DNA from: Rothia halotolerans | GTDB lineage: Bacteria; Actinomycetota; Actinomycetes; Actinomycetales; Micrococcaceae | Direction: 5' to 3' | Length of the DNA: 64,000 bases | Assembly (NCBI RefSeq): GCF_004136635.1 | Contig: NZ_NOIU01000004.1 | Coordinates: forward strand, 62,001 to 126,000 | Shown: in pieces, positions 16,269-26,944 of the stretch | Layout: each line of letters begins with the position of its first letter | Numbering within the stretch: the stretch's first letter is position 1 | Position numbers and translations under genes: made by a program | The notes under the pieces: generated by a model | The model's database searches: none | What the model saw: only the letters and a program-made list of their open reading frames with translations | Told to the model about the DNA's origin: nothing

Positions 16269-16762
16269 GATCAGTCCTCGCCCTCGGCTCCAACCTGGGC
16301 GCCTCCGCGGACACCCTGGCGCGCACGGTCGCGCTGCTGGACGAGCACGAGCGCATCGCGGTCGAGGCGGTCTCGCCGGTCGCCGTGACGGCCCCGGTGG
16401 GCGGGCCGGAGGGCCAGCCGGACTTCCTCAACCAGGTGGTCCGGGTGGTGACCGACCTGCGGCCCTTCACGTTGCTGCGGTACTGCCAGGAGCTCGAGGA
16501 GGCCTTCGACCGCGTGCGCGAGGTGCGCTGGGGGCCCCGGACCCTGGACGTGGACATCGTGACCTACGGCGAGCTGATCATGGACGAGCCCGAGCTGGTC
16601 CTGCCGCACCCGCGGGCCGCCGAGCGCGCGTTCGTGCTGGCGCCGTGGGCCCTGATGGACCCGGAGGCCATGCTCGGCGGGGTGCTGGTCTCGGCGCTGG
16701 CCGAGCGGGCCCCGGACCGCGAGGGGCTGCGCGGCTACCTGGACCCGTCCGCGGAGGAGTAG
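16259..16762 (+). CDS. folK: 6-hydroxymethyl-7,8-dihydropterin pyrophosphokinase
   Basis: A 167-residue HPPK that transfers pyrophosphate from ATP to 6-hydroxymethyl-dihydropterin, making the folP substrate. It carries ALGSNLG at the N-terminus and the metal/ATP signature RWGPRTLDVDI, followed by LVLPHPRAAERAFVLAPW. It starts inside folB (10-bp overlap), and DUF3180 follows two bases after its stop, so translation is coupled through the operon. Confidence 0.97.
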   Translation: MPVRSVLALGSNLGASADTLARTVALLDEHERIAVEAVSPVAVTAPVGGPEGQPDFLNQVVRVVTDLRPFTLLRYCQELEEAFDRVREVRWGPRTLDVDIVTYGELIMDEPELVLPHPRAAERAFVLAPWALMDPEAMLGGVLVSALAERAPDREGLRGYLDPSAEE

Positions 16763-16764
16763 CG

Positions 16765-17334
16765 ATGAAGCCGCTCAAGGTCCGCTGGCTGGTCCTCGTC
16801 GGCGCGCTGGGGCTGGCCCTGGGCGCCGTCGCGAACTCCGTCTGGGACGGAGGGGCCCCGCTCGTGCTGCCGTGGTTCTCCCTGCTGGTCAGCGTCTTCC
16901 TGGGGGCCGCGGCGCTGGTCCTGGCATGGCGGGTGCGGGCCCACATCAGGGAGCCCCGGAAGCGGCGGATCGACCCGATCCTGGCCTCCCGCATCGTGGT
17001 CTTCGCCCAGGCCTGCGCGGTGTACGGCGCGCTCCTGACCGGCTGGGGGCTCGGCGCCCTGGCGCACGAGCTCACGCTGGTGCAGTACCGCGGCGCGACC
17101 TCGTCCCTCCTGCTGATCGTCCTGAACGGTGCCGTAGGGTTGGCCGTGGGAGTGGCCGGCGCCGTCGCCGAGAGCTGGTGCAAGCGGCCCCCCGAGGACC
17201 CCGGCGAGGCGGACGACCCGTATGCGCCCCAGCACCCGCGCGGAGACCGAGATGCGCCCGAAGGAGAAGGCGGCTATGCCAGAGACCGAGAACGCCCCCG
17301 CGGCCCGAGGAGAGGCCCGCAAGCACCTGGGTGA
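16765..17334 (+). CDS. DUF3180 membrane protein
   Basis: A 189-residue integral membrane protein of the actinobacterial DUF3180 family, which is regularly found right after folK. Four hydrophobic segments are visible (about residues 8-28, 35-53, 74-98 and 108-131), with the charged linker RVRAHIREPRKRR between the second and third. The last 55 residues are charged and disordered, and their codons overlap the start of the next gene by 59 bp in another frame. The function is not known. Confidence 0.85.
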   Translation: MKPLKVRWLVLVGALGLALGAVANSVWDGGAPLVLPWFSLLVSVFLGAAALVLAWRVRAHIREPRKRRIDPILASRIVVFAQACAVYGALLTGWGLGALAHELTLVQYRGATSSLLLIVLNGAVGLAVGVAGAVAESWCKRPPEDPGEADDPYAPQHPRGDRDAPEGEGGYARDRERPRGPRRGPQAPG

Positions 17335-17866
17335 GGGCAGCCCCGCCTTCGAGCGGCGGCTCGCGGCCCTGGACGCCTGGGACTCCCGGTGGGTCCGTCC
17401 GGACGCCAAGTACCTCACGGTGATCGTGATCAACGAGATCGTCTCCTGCGTGATCTGGACGGCGGTCCTCTGCGTGCCGCTCGTGCTGCGCCTGCTCGAG
17501 GTCTGGTCCTGGCCGTGGATGTGGCTGGCCGTCGCGCTGCCCGTCCTGTCGGTGGCGTGGACGGTCCTCGAGCTGGTCCTGGCGCCGCGCCGGGCCCGGG
17601 CCCGCGGCTACTCCGAGCGCGAGGAGGACCTCCTGGTCCGGCAGGGGGTGATGTGGCACCGGATCACGGTGGTCCCCTACGGGCGCATGCAGTACGTGGA
17701 GGTCTCCTCGGGACCGTGGGACCGGCTCTTCGGACTCGCCAAGGTCGAGCTGCACACGGCCTCGGCGGCCACCGACGTGAAGATCGAGGGCATCAGCCAG
17801 CACGACGCCGCCCGCCTGCGCGAGGAGCTGGCCCAGCGCGGCGAAGAACGTCTGGCGGCGCTGTAG
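17276..17866 (+). CDS. bacterial PH-domain (bPH2) membrane protein, YdbS-like
   Basis: A 196-residue protein with two transmembrane helices (around residues 45-95) followed by a bPH2/DUF304 domain whose hallmark is VPYGRMQYVEVSSGPWDRLFGLAKVELHTAS. The start at 17276 is chosen because AAGGAGAAGG ends five bases upstream; ATGs at 17222 and 17252 are also in frame. It overlaps the DUF3180 gene and abuts the next, larger PH gene (TAG then ATG). YdbS/YdbT-type pairs are common in Gram-positives, but their role is uncertain; membrane-stress functions have been suggested. Confidence 0.85.
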   Translation: MPETENAPAARGEARKHLGEGSPAFERRLAALDAWDSRWVRPDAKYLTVIVINEIVSCVIWTAVLCVPLVLRLLEVWSWPWMWLAVALPVLSVAWTVLELVLAPRRARARGYSEREEDLLVRQGVMWHRITVVPYGRMQYVEVSSGPWDRLFGLAKVELHTASAATDVKIEGISQHDAARLREELAQRGEERLAAL

Positions 17867-19639
17867 ATGACGGAGCCGCGGAACGAGAGCAGCGGACCGG
17901 CCGGGACGTCCGCGGGCGAGGCGACCTGGGAGCGGGTGCATCCGCTCACGCCGCTGGCGCGCTTCTGGATCGCCATCCTGGTGATCGTCTTCGTCGTCGG
18001 GCGCAACGTCGTGGAATCGGCCTTCGAGGACGGCTGGGACCCCGAGGAGCTCGGCCGCGGGATCCCCGAGTTCGTACGGAGCCTGGAGCTGGTGGGGTGG
18101 CTGATCGGCATCGGCGTCGTGCTGCTGGTCCTGGGCGCGATGTTCTGGTCCTGGTGGTTCACCCGCTACGCGGTCACCGAGGGCACGGTCCGGGTCCGGG
18201 AGGGGGCGCTGTTCCGCAAGGAGAAGCAGGCGCGGCTGGACCGGGTGCAGGCCATCGAGATCTCGCAGCCGCTCCTGGCCAGGCTCCTGGGGCTCGCCGA
18301 GCTCCGCTTCGAGGTCGCGGACTCCGGCGAGTCGACGCTGCACCTGCGCTTCCTGACCCGCCGCGGCGCCGAGGACCTGCGGGCCCGCCTGCTGCGGCGC
18401 AAGCGGCAGATGCAGGACGACGCCGCCCCCTCGTCCGCGGGGGAGGCGGCCGCCGGGACGAGGGGCCCGGGGGCCGGCGGCGCCGGACCGGGCGAAGCCC
18501 GGGATCCCGGCGACGTGCCGGAAGGATCCGTGCCCCCTGCCCCGGGCGGCGCGGGGACGGCACCGGCCTCCGGCCCGGCGCCGGAGCCCGATGCCGCCGC
18601 TCCGGCCGGCCCGTCGGCTGCCGCCCCGTCGGCGGCCGGATCCGGGCAGGAGGAGACCGAGCTCGCCCGGGTCGGGGTGGGCCGCGCCGTCGCCGCCCTG
18701 GTGGCCGGCGGCTACGGGATCTTCCTCCTCCTGGCGCTGGCCGCCGTCGTGGTGCTCAACATCGTGAGCCTGCCCGGGATCTCCCTGGCCGTCCTCGCGC
18801 CCGCGCTCTTCGGCCTGGTGACCGGCGGGTGGGGGACCCTCAACTCCACCGCGAACTTCCGGGCCGGCATCACCGGGGAGGGGCTGAAGGTCCGGTACGG
18901 CCTCACCTCGACCCGCACCCAGACCATCCCGCTCGGCAGGATCCAGGCGGTGGGCATCGAGCAGCCGCTGCTGTGGCGGCCGTTCGGATGGTTCAAGCTG
19001 GTCATCAACTCCGCGGGACTCGGCGCCTCGGGGGCCGACTCCGCCCGCAACGTCCTGCTGCCGGTCGGCACGGGGCAGGAGCTGATGCGGATCCTCCCCT
19101 ACGTGGTGGAGCGCCCCGAGCGCGGCGGCGTCGACGGCCGTCAGCTGCGCGCGGCCCTGGAGGGCTCGGGCACCGAGCACGGCTTCACGGTCTCCCCGGG
19201 CAGCGCCCGGTGGGTCGACCCCCTGACCTACCGCCGCAACGGCTACGGCGCGACCCGGGACCTCCTGCTGGTCCGCTCCGGGCGGCTGCGACGCCGGCTC
19301 GCGGTGATGCCGCACGTGAAAGTACAGTCGATGCGTCTGGCCAACGGCCCCCTGGACCGCCGCCTCGGCCTGGCCGACCTGCACCTGCACTCGGTGGGCG
19401 GGCCGGTCAGCGGCCTCGTGCGCCATCTGGCGCTCGCTGACGCCCAGGAGCTGGCCCGGCGGCAGGCGGAGCGGGCCGCCGGGGCTCGCCGGGTGGGCGA
19501 GCCGCAGGCCCGCGCGGACTGCCCGCCGGCCCCTCCGGGCGAGGCGGAAGGGCCCGCAGCGGCCGAAGACCACGGGCCGGCGGACGCCGGCGGACCGCCG
19601 CCCGTGCCGCCGGCCGACTCGAGAAGGAGAGAAGCATGA
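17867..19639 (+). CDS. multi-PH-domain membrane protein, YdbT-like
   Basis: A 590-residue protein with bPH2 modules. The first contains RVQAIEISQPLLARLLGLAELRFEVADSG, a second IQAVGIEQPLLWRPFGWFKLVINSAG, and a third VQSMRLANGPLDRRLGLADLHLHS. Paired transmembrane helices precede the first two modules (about residues 32-52, 72-96, 275-310). An Ala/Pro/Gly-rich cytoplasmic linker of about 95 residues (180-275) separates modules one and two. It starts directly on the stop of the smaller PH gene and overlaps the DUF2520 gene by 4 bp. A heteromeric complex with the upstream protein is likely; the biochemical role is unknown. Confidence 0.85.
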   Translation: MTEPRNESSGPAGTSAGEATWERVHPLTPLARFWIAILVIVFVVGRNVVESAFEDGWDPEELGRGIPEFVRSLELVGWLIGIGVVLLVLGAMFWSWWFTRYAVTEGTVRVREGALFRKEKQARLDRVQAIEISQPLLARLLGLAELRFEVADSGESTLHLRFLTRRGAEDLRARLLRRKRQMQDDAAPSSAGEAAAGTRGPGAGGAGPGEARDPGDVPEGSVPPAPGGAGTAPASGPAPEPDAAAPAGPSAAAPSAAGSGQEETELARVGVGRAVAALVAGGYGIFLLLALAAVVVLNIVSLPGISLAVLAPALFGLVTGGWGTLNSTANFRAGITGEGLKVRYGLTSTRTQTIPLGRIQAVGIEQPLLWRPFGWFKLVINSAGLGASGADSARNVLLPVGTGQELMRILPYVVERPERGGVDGRQLRAALEGSGTEHGFTVSPGSARWVDPLTYRRNGYGATRDLLLVRSGRLRRRLAVMPHVKVQSMRLANGPLDRRLGLADLHLHSVGGPVSGLVRHLALADAQELARRQAERAAGARRVGEPQARADCPPAPPGEAEGPAAAEDHGPADAGGPPPVPPADSRRREA

Positions 19640-20574
19640 GCGATCCGTCCCTGCGCCCCGGCCGCCTCGGCATCGGGGTGATCGGCGCGGGCAAGGTCGG
19701 GGCGGTGCTCGGCGCCGCCCTGCGCGCGGCGGGCCACGCCGTCGTCGGGGTCCACGCCGTCTCCGAGGAGTCGCGGACCCGCGCCGAGGCGCTGCTGCCG
19801 GACACCCCCGTCCTGCCGATCCCCCAGATCGTCGAGCGCAGCGAGGTGGTCCTGCTCGCCGTCCCCGACGACGCCCTGGAGCCCCTGGTGACCGGCCTCG
19901 CCGCCGGCGGGCACTTCAGCGCCGGCCAGATCCTGATCCACACCTCGGGCCGGTACGGCGTCGAGGTCCTCCGGGACGCCCGCTCCGCCGGCGCGATCGG
20001 CATCGCGATGCACCCGGCGATGACCTTCACCGGGCTCTCGCTGGACCTCGCGCGGCTGCAGACGACGACCTTCGGCATCACCGCCCCCGGTCCCTTCCTG
20101 CCGATCGCGCAGGCGCTGGCCGTGGAGATGGGCGGCGAGCCCGTGGTCATCGCCGAGGGGGACCGGCCGCTCTACCACGCGGCCCTCTCGCACGCCTCCA
20201 ACCACATGGTCACCCTGGTCGGGCAGGCCTCGCAGATCCTCACCGGCATCGGCGTCGAGGACCCCTCCCACGTGCTGGGGCCGCTGCTGAAGGCGACGCT
20301 GGAGAACGCGCTGGCCTCCGGGGACTCCGCGCTGACCGGCCCCGTGGTCCGCGGGGACGCCGGAACGGTGGAGGCCCACCGGGAGATCCTCGCCGGCTTC
20401 GCGGCGGAGGAGCGGGCCGAGGACATCGACGCCGCGTACCTCGCCATGGCCCGTGCGACCGCGGACCGGGCCCGCTCCCGGGGCGCGCTGAGCGAGGAGG
20501 GACACGCCCGCATCCTCCGCGCCCTGGACCTCGAGGGCGGGCCCGAGGATGAAGCCGGCGTCGTCGGGCAGTAG
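19636..20574 (+). CDS. Rossmann-like/DUF2520 oxidoreductase, candidate ketopantoate reductase
   Basis: A 312-residue two-domain protein: an N-terminal NAD(P)-binding fold with GVIGAGKVG and a C-terminal helical DUF2520 domain containing HAALSHASNHMVTLV. It resembles 6-phosphogluconate dehydrogenase-like reductases. PanG-type ketopantoate reductases from other bacteria are of this general kind. The gene overlaps the PH gene (ATGA) and is followed, 135 bp on, by panC, so a role in pantothenate synthesis is a reasonable inference. No direct evidence shows the substrate. Confidence 0.8.
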   Translation: MSDPSLRPGRLGIGVIGAGKVGAVLGAALRAAGHAVVGVHAVSEESRTRAEALLPDTPVLPIPQIVERSEVVLLAVPDDALEPLVTGLAAGGHFSAGQILIHTSGRYGVEVLRDARSAGAIGIAMHPAMTFTGLSLDLARLQTTTFGITAPGPFLPIAQALAVEMGGEPVVIAEGDRPLYHAALSHASNHMVTLVGQASQILTGIGVEDPSHVLGPLLKATLENALASGDSALTGPVVRGDAGTVEAHREILAGFAAEERAEDIDAAYLAMARATADRARSRGALSEEGHARILRALDLEGGPEDEAGVVGQ

Positions 20575-20709
20575 AATTCTGTGGCGGTAGTCTGTGCTCC
20601 GATCCGCCCGGCGGTGTCTTCCCCTCCCGCCGCGGAACGGAGCCGGTGGTGCCACCACCGATCATCACGCACCGATCACGCCGACGCACCGGCGAAAGAA
20701 GGAACCACT

Positions 20710-21678
20710 ATGACGGGTGAGCCGACCGTTGCTCGCACACCGGAAGAACTGTCCCAGCATCTCGCGCGACTGATCGACGCCGCGGAGGAGAGCCGCCGGG
20801 AGGCCGCCCAAGCGTCCTCCCGCCAGGAGCCCGCGGAGGGGAACGACGCCGCGGAGTCCGAGGCCGCCGAGCCGCGGCCGGTGACCGTGGGGCTGGTCCC
20901 CACCATGGGCGCCCTGCACGAGGGGCACGCCACGCTGATCCGGCGGGCGCAGGAGCAGAACGACGTCGTCGCCGTCTCGATCTTCGTCAACCCCCTGCAG
21001 TTCGGCCCCGGCGAGGACTACGAGAGCTACCCGCGCACCCCCGAGGCCGACCTCGGGATGCTGCGGGAGCTCGGCGTCGACCTCGCCTTCGTCCCCGAGC
21101 GGGAGACCATGTACCCGGGCGGGGATCCCCTGGTGACCCTGAGCGCCGGGACCCTGGGGACGCGCTTCGAGGGGAGCTCGCGTCCCGGCCACTTCGACGG
21201 AGTGCTGACCGTCGTCGCCAAGCTCTTCAACCTCTTCGTCGCGGCGGCCGGACCGCAGCGGGTGCGGGCGTACTTCGGGCAGAAGGACGCCCAGCAGGTC
21301 GCGATCGTCCAGCGGATGGTCGCGGACCTGAACGTGCCGGTCTCCATCGTCCCGGTCGCGATCGTCCGCGAGGAGGGCGGGCTGGCGCTCTCCTCCCGCA
21401 ACGCCTACCTCGACGAGGAGGCGCGCCGGGCCGCGCTGGTGCTCTCCCGCACCCTCGCCCTGCTGCGCGAGGAGGGGCTCTCCCGCGGGTTCGCCGGGAT
21501 CGACCTGGAGGCCGCGCGGTCCCGCATCGCCGAGCGGGACGGCGTCGAGCTGGACTACCTCGAGATCGTGGACCCCGCGACCTTCGAGGCGCCCACCGAG
21601 GACTCCACCCGGGCCATGGCGATGGCCGCGATCCGCGTCGGCGGCACCCGGCTCATCGACAACATGGACGTCCTCTAG
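20710..21678 (+). CDS. panC: pantothenate synthetase (pantoate-beta-alanine ligase)
   Basis: A 322-residue enzyme of the nucleotidyltransferase superfamily that joins pantoate and beta-alanine with ATP. Motifs are LVPTMGALHEGHATLI (HIGH-like), FVNPLQFGPGEDY, YFGQKDAQQ and LSSRNAYL (KMSKS-like). It is longer than the usual 280-310 residues because an acidic low-complexity stretch (about residues 25-58) sits between the first helix and the core. ATG 20710 follows AAGGAA. lysS begins 29 bp downstream but has its own promoter-like element. Confidence 0.95.
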   Translation: MTGEPTVARTPEELSQHLARLIDAAEESRREAAQASSRQEPAEGNDAAESEAAEPRPVTVGLVPTMGALHEGHATLIRRAQEQNDVVAVSIFVNPLQFGPGEDYESYPRTPEADLGMLRELGVDLAFVPERETMYPGGDPLVTLSAGTLGTRFEGSSRPGHFDGVLTVVAKLFNLFVAAAGPQRVRAYFGQKDAQQVAIVQRMVADLNVPVSIVPVAIVREEGGLALSSRNAYLDEEARRAALVLSRTLALLREEGLSRGFAGIDLEAARSRIAERDGVELDYLEIVDPATFEAPTEDSTRAMAMAAIRVGGTRLIDNMDVL

Positions 21679-21694
21679 CCCCTCAGACCCGCGA

Positions 21695-21700
21695 TAGGCT
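21695..21700 (+). promoter_or_regulatory. -10 element 7 nt before lysS, leaderless promoter candidate
   Basis: TAGGCT is followed by seven bases and then the GTG start. There is no Shine-Dalgarno sequence, so transcription would begin at or next to the start codon. The same layout recurs at argA, disA and radA. Confidence 0.55.
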
Positions 21701-21707
21701 GTACCCC

Positions 21708-23234
21708 GTGACTACTCCAGACCCCGCTCAGACCGTGACCGCCGCCGACCGCGCCCAGGACCCCCGGGCCGAGGTGAGCGAGCAGATGCAGATCCGCATG
21801 GAGAAGCGGGGCAGGCTGCTCGAATCCGGACGGGAGGCGTACCCGGTCGGGGTCCCGGTGACGCGCACCATCCCCAGCGTCCGGGAGCAGTACGAGGGCC
21901 TGGAGGCCGACGAGACGACGGGCGACGTCGTCGGCGTGGCCGGGCGCGTGGTCTTCGTCCGCAACACCGGCAAGCTGTGCTTCGCGACCCTGCAGTCCGG
22001 GGACGGGACCCGCCTGCAGGCGATGATCTCCCTGGCCAAGGTCGGGCAGGAGGCGCTCGACGACTGGAAGGCCCTGGTGGACCTGGGCGACCACGTCTTC
22101 GTGCGCGGCGAGGTGATCAGCTCCCGCCGCGGCGAGCTCTCGGTGATGGCCGAGGAGTGGGCGATGGCCTCGAAGTCGCTGCGGCCGCTGCCGACCCTGC
22201 ACAAGGACCTGAACGAGGAGACCCGGGTCCGGCAGCGCTACCTGGACCTGATGGTCCGGGACGAGGCGCGCGAGGTGGTCTACCGCCGTGCCCGCATCGT
22301 CCAGGCGGTGCGCCAGACGCTGGTGGAGCAGGGCTACGTCGAGATCGAGACGCCCATGCTGCAGCTGGTCCACGGCGGCGCCGCGGCGCGGCCCTTCGCG
22401 ACCCACCTCAACGCCTTCGACCAGGACATGACCCTGCGGATCGCGACCGAGCTGTACCTGAAGCGCGCGGTGGTCGGCGGCATCGAGCGGGTCTTCGAGA
22501 TCGGCCGGATCTTCCGCAACGAGGGCGTCGACTCCACCCACAGCCCCGAGTTCACGACGCTGGAGGCCTACGAGGCCTACGGCGACCAGTTCACCATGGC
22601 GCAGCGCATCCAGGAGATCATCATGGCCTGCGCCGACGCCGTCGGTATGCACCGCATCGAGACCGAGGACGGCGTCATCGACCTGACCGGCCAGTGGCGC
22701 TGGCTCGGCGTCTACCCGGGCCTGTCCGAGGCGGTGGGACGCGAGATCACCCCCGAGACCACGGCGGAGGAGCTGCGCGGCGTCGCGGCGGAGCACGAGG
22801 TCGACGTCGACCCGGGCTGGGACGCGGAGAAGCTCGTCGTCGAGCTGTTCGGCGAGATCGTCGAGCCGACGCTGATCAATCCGACCTTCGTGTGCGACTA
22901 CCCGCCCTCGGCCCAGCCCCTGGCGCGGCCGCACCGCTCCCAGCCCGGCGTGATCGAGGCCTGGGACCTGATCATCGGCGGCATGGAGCGCGGCACGGCG
23001 TTCTCCGAGCTGATCGACCCGGTGATCCAGCGCGAGCGGCTGACCGAGCAGTCCCAGTTGGCCGCCGGTGGCGACCTCGAGGCCATGCAGCTGGACGAGG
23101 ACTTCCTGCGCGCGCTCGAGCACGCCGCCCCGCCGATGGGCGGGCTCGGGCTCGGCATCGACCGGCTGATCATGCTGTTCACCGGCCTCGGGATCCGTGA
23201 GACCATTCTCTTCCCGCTCATGAAGCCCGAATGA
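21708..23234 (+). CDS. lysS: lysyl-tRNA synthetase, class II
   Basis: A 508-residue class IIb aminoacyl-tRNA synthetase. An OB-fold anticodon-binding domain (about residues 65-180) precedes the catalytic core. Motif 2 is FEIGRIFRNEG and motif 3 is GLGLGIDRLIMLFTG. The length is typical. GTG is the start, with no ribosome-binding site but a -10 hexamer at leaderless distance. A small membrane-protein gene follows 31 bp downstream. Confidence 0.97.
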   Translation: MTTPDPAQTVTAADRAQDPRAEVSEQMQIRMEKRGRLLESGREAYPVGVPVTRTIPSVREQYEGLEADETTGDVVGVAGRVVFVRNTGKLCFATLQSGDGTRLQAMISLAKVGQEALDDWKALVDLGDHVFVRGEVISSRRGELSVMAEEWAMASKSLRPLPTLHKDLNEETRVRQRYLDLMVRDEAREVVYRRARIVQAVRQTLVEQGYVEIETPMLQLVHGGAAARPFATHLNAFDQDMTLRIATELYLKRAVVGGIERVFEIGRIFRNEGVDSTHSPEFTTLEAYEAYGDQFTMAQRIQEIIMACADAVGMHRIETEDGVIDLTGQWRWLGVYPGLSEAVGREITPETTAEELRGVAAEHEVDVDPGWDAEKLVVELFGEIVEPTLINPTFVCDYPPSAQPLARPHRSQPGVIEAWDLIIGGMERGTAFSELIDPVIQRERLTEQSQLAAGGDLEAMQLDEDFLRALEHAAPPMGGLGLGIDRLIMLFTGLGIRETILFPLMKPE

Positions 23235-23265
23235 GCCGCGAGCGGCTGCGTCGTTAGGAGCAATC

Positions 23266-23460
23266 GTGGAGTATCTGGCCGTCCTCATACCGTCGATCGG
23301 CATCGGCGTCATCTTCTACTTCGTCATGCGCTGGATCTTCCGCGCGGACGGGGCGGAGCGCCGCGCCCGGGCGAATGCCGAGGAAGACGCCGCGAATTGG
23401 TATGAAAGCATCAAATCCCGGCATGACGGCTCTGACCAGTTCAAGGATTCCGGGCAATAG
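23266..23460 (+). CDS. small single-pass membrane protein
   Basis: A 64-residue protein with one transmembrane helix (residues 4-25) and a charged cytoplasmic tail. The start is GTG 23266 with a perfect TTAGGAG site. It follows lysS at 31 bp and probably shares its transcript. Similar short membrane proteins occur at this place in related genomes, but no function can be assigned. Local GC content starts to fall towards the lsr2 regulatory region. Confidence 0.75.
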   Translation: MEYLAVLIPSIGIGVIFYFVMRWIFRADGAERRARANAEEDAANWYESIKSRHDGSDQFKDSGQ

Positions 23461-23501
23461 CTCTCCTGGGGAATTCACAGAAAATATCGAATAACCCTCG
23501 G

Positions 23502-23517
23502 ATGACAAGACTGTCAT
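23502..23517. promoter_or_regulatory. perfect 6-bp inverted repeat upstream of lsr2
   Basis: ATGACA-AGAC-TGTCAT lies in an AT-rich island (about 23461-23660) that contrasts with the surrounding DNA. It may be an operator, or a weak terminator for the lysS transcript, since TTTCC follows. Confidence 0.4.
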
Positions 23518-23526
23518 TTCCACTCA

Positions 23527-23562
23527 ACTATTGATACTGTGTGTTTCGGGCCGTTCAATAGT
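23527..23562 (+). promoter_or_regulatory. candidate lsr2 promoter embedded in an 8-bp inverted repeat
   Basis: ACTATTGA (23527-23534) is mirrored by TCAATAGT (23555-23562). TTGATA (23531-23536) and TTCAAT (23554-23559) are spaced 17 bp apart and could be -35 and -10. The arms overlap both hexamers, so a factor bound to the repeat would control the promoter. Lsr2 binds AT-rich DNA, so autoregulation is plausible. Confidence 0.45.
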
Positions 23563-23663
23563 CACGTTCAGTGGACGGGGGCCGCGCCGGGCGGGGAGAT
23601 ATGCCCGGCCGGTCGGCCCTTCCCACATGGGAACCGACAAACACAGTTTTTGAGGAGAGCACT

Positions 23664-24020
23664 ATGGCTCAGAAGGTCAAGATCATTCTGGAGGACGACC
23701 TCGAGGGCGGCGCCGCTGACGAGACCGTACGTTTCGGCCTCGACGGCGGGCAGTTCGAAATCGACCTCTCGTCGGACAATGCGGCTAAGCTGCGCGAGGC
23801 TATTCGCCCCTATGCGGCCAAAGCCCGTCGCGTGCAGACCCGCTCGGCACGGGGAGGCTCCGGAAAGGCCGCCTCGTCCTCCTCGGGGCAGGCGCGCAAT
23901 CCCGAGACCGCGATGATCCGCCAGTGGGCCAAGGAGAACGGCTACAACGTCTCCGACCGCGGGCGGATCCACCAGGAGGTCCAGGACGCCTACTACGCGG
24001 CGCAGAAAAAGGCCTCCTAG
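23664..24020 (+). CDS. lsr2: Lsr2-family nucleoid-associated protein
   Basis: A 118-residue H-NS-like xenogeneic silencer of actinobacteria. The N-terminal beta-sheet dimerisation domain (about residues 1-60) starts [13 protein letters not shown] basic Ser/Gly linker (62-82) joins it to the C-terminal DNA-binding domain (83-118) with the minor-groove hook SDRGRI. It bridges and represses AT-rich and horizontally acquired DNA. GAGGAG precedes the ATG. Its own upstream region is one of the most AT-rich parts of the window. A strong intrinsic terminator follows. Confidence 0.97.
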   Translation: MAQKVKIILEDDLEGGAADETVRFGLDGGQFEIDLSSDNAAKLREAIRPYAAKARRVQTRSARGGSGKAASSSSGQARNPETAMIRQWAKENGYNVSDRGRIHQEVQDAYYAAQKKAS

Positions 24021-24079
24021 AGCCTGACGGGGCCCGGGGCCGGCGGGGCCGGCGAGCCGGATTTCCCCCGTCCTTATGC

Positions 24080-24119
24080 AGCTCAGGGCGGAAATGCCGA
24101 GGCATTTCCGCCCTGAGCT
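24080..24119 (+). terminator. strong intrinsic terminator of lsr2
   Basis: A perfect 19-bp stem (24080-24098 with 24101-24119, starting AGCTCAGGG) closes on GA and is followed by TTTATT. It lies 60 nt past the lsr2 stop and isolates clpC. Confidence 0.9.
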
Positions 24120-24129
24120 TTATTCCGTC

Positions 24130-24144
24130 TCGCCGGTGGCGAAC
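24130..24144 (+). promoter_or_regulatory. ClgR-like operator upstream of clpC
   Basis: TCGCCGGTGGCGAAC matches the actinobacterial ClgR pattern CGC-N5-GCG, with one deviation from the published-style consensus CGCYNANRGCG. It is centred about 47 bp before the expected clpC transcription start, a position suited to activation. ClgR controls clp genes in corynebacteria, streptomycetes and bifidobacteria. Confidence 0.5.
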
Positions 24145-24171
24145 AGTTCTGTATGGGGCTATTTCCCTGCG

Positions 24172-24177
24172 TAGCAT
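24172..24177 (+). promoter_or_regulatory. candidate -10 element of clpC
   Basis: TAGCAT lies 28 bp before the clpC start codon. No good -35 hexamer is visible, which fits a promoter that depends on an activator bound at the ClgR-like site upstream. Confidence 0.45.
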
Positions 24178-24205
24178 CGAACCAGACACGTACAAGGAGA
24201 TAGCT

Positions 24206-26818
<2,613 letters not shown>

Positions 26819-26839
26819 CCGGCGGGACGCCTACGGGAT

Positions 26840-26868
26840 GCCCCGGCCCGCTCAGCGCGGGCCGGGGC
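26840..26868 (+). terminator. first of two terminators after clpC
   Basis: GCCCCGGCCCGC (26840-26851) pairs perfectly with 26857-26868 around TCAGC, 21 nt past the clpC stop. Confidence 0.8.
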
Positions 26869-26875
26869 TCCCACC

Positions 26876-26912
26876 GAACGGCCCGACCCGCATCGCGCGG
26901 GTCGGGCCGTTC
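26876..26912 (+). terminator. second terminator after clpC, perfect 16-bp stem
   Basis: The arms 26876-26891 and 26897-26912 (starting GAACGGCCCG) close on ATCGC. It is only 7 bp after the first hairpin and abuts the argA promoter, so the -35 region of argA lies in its right arm. Confidence 0.8.
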
Positions 26913-26931
26913 CGCGCATCCGGGGTCGGCG

Positions 26932-26937
26932 TAGACT
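26932..26937 (+). promoter_or_regulatory. -10 element 7 nt before argA, leaderless promoter candidate
   Basis: TAGACT is separated by seven bases from GTG 26945, with no Shine-Dalgarno. The spacing equals that at lysS and disA. Confidence 0.55.
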
Positions 26938-26944
26938 GGCCGCC

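Noticed and set aside
20575-20709. Riboswitch before panC
   Set aside because: The 135-bp gap shows no conserved aptamer pattern that I recognise; only weak promoter-like words such as TAGTCT are visible.
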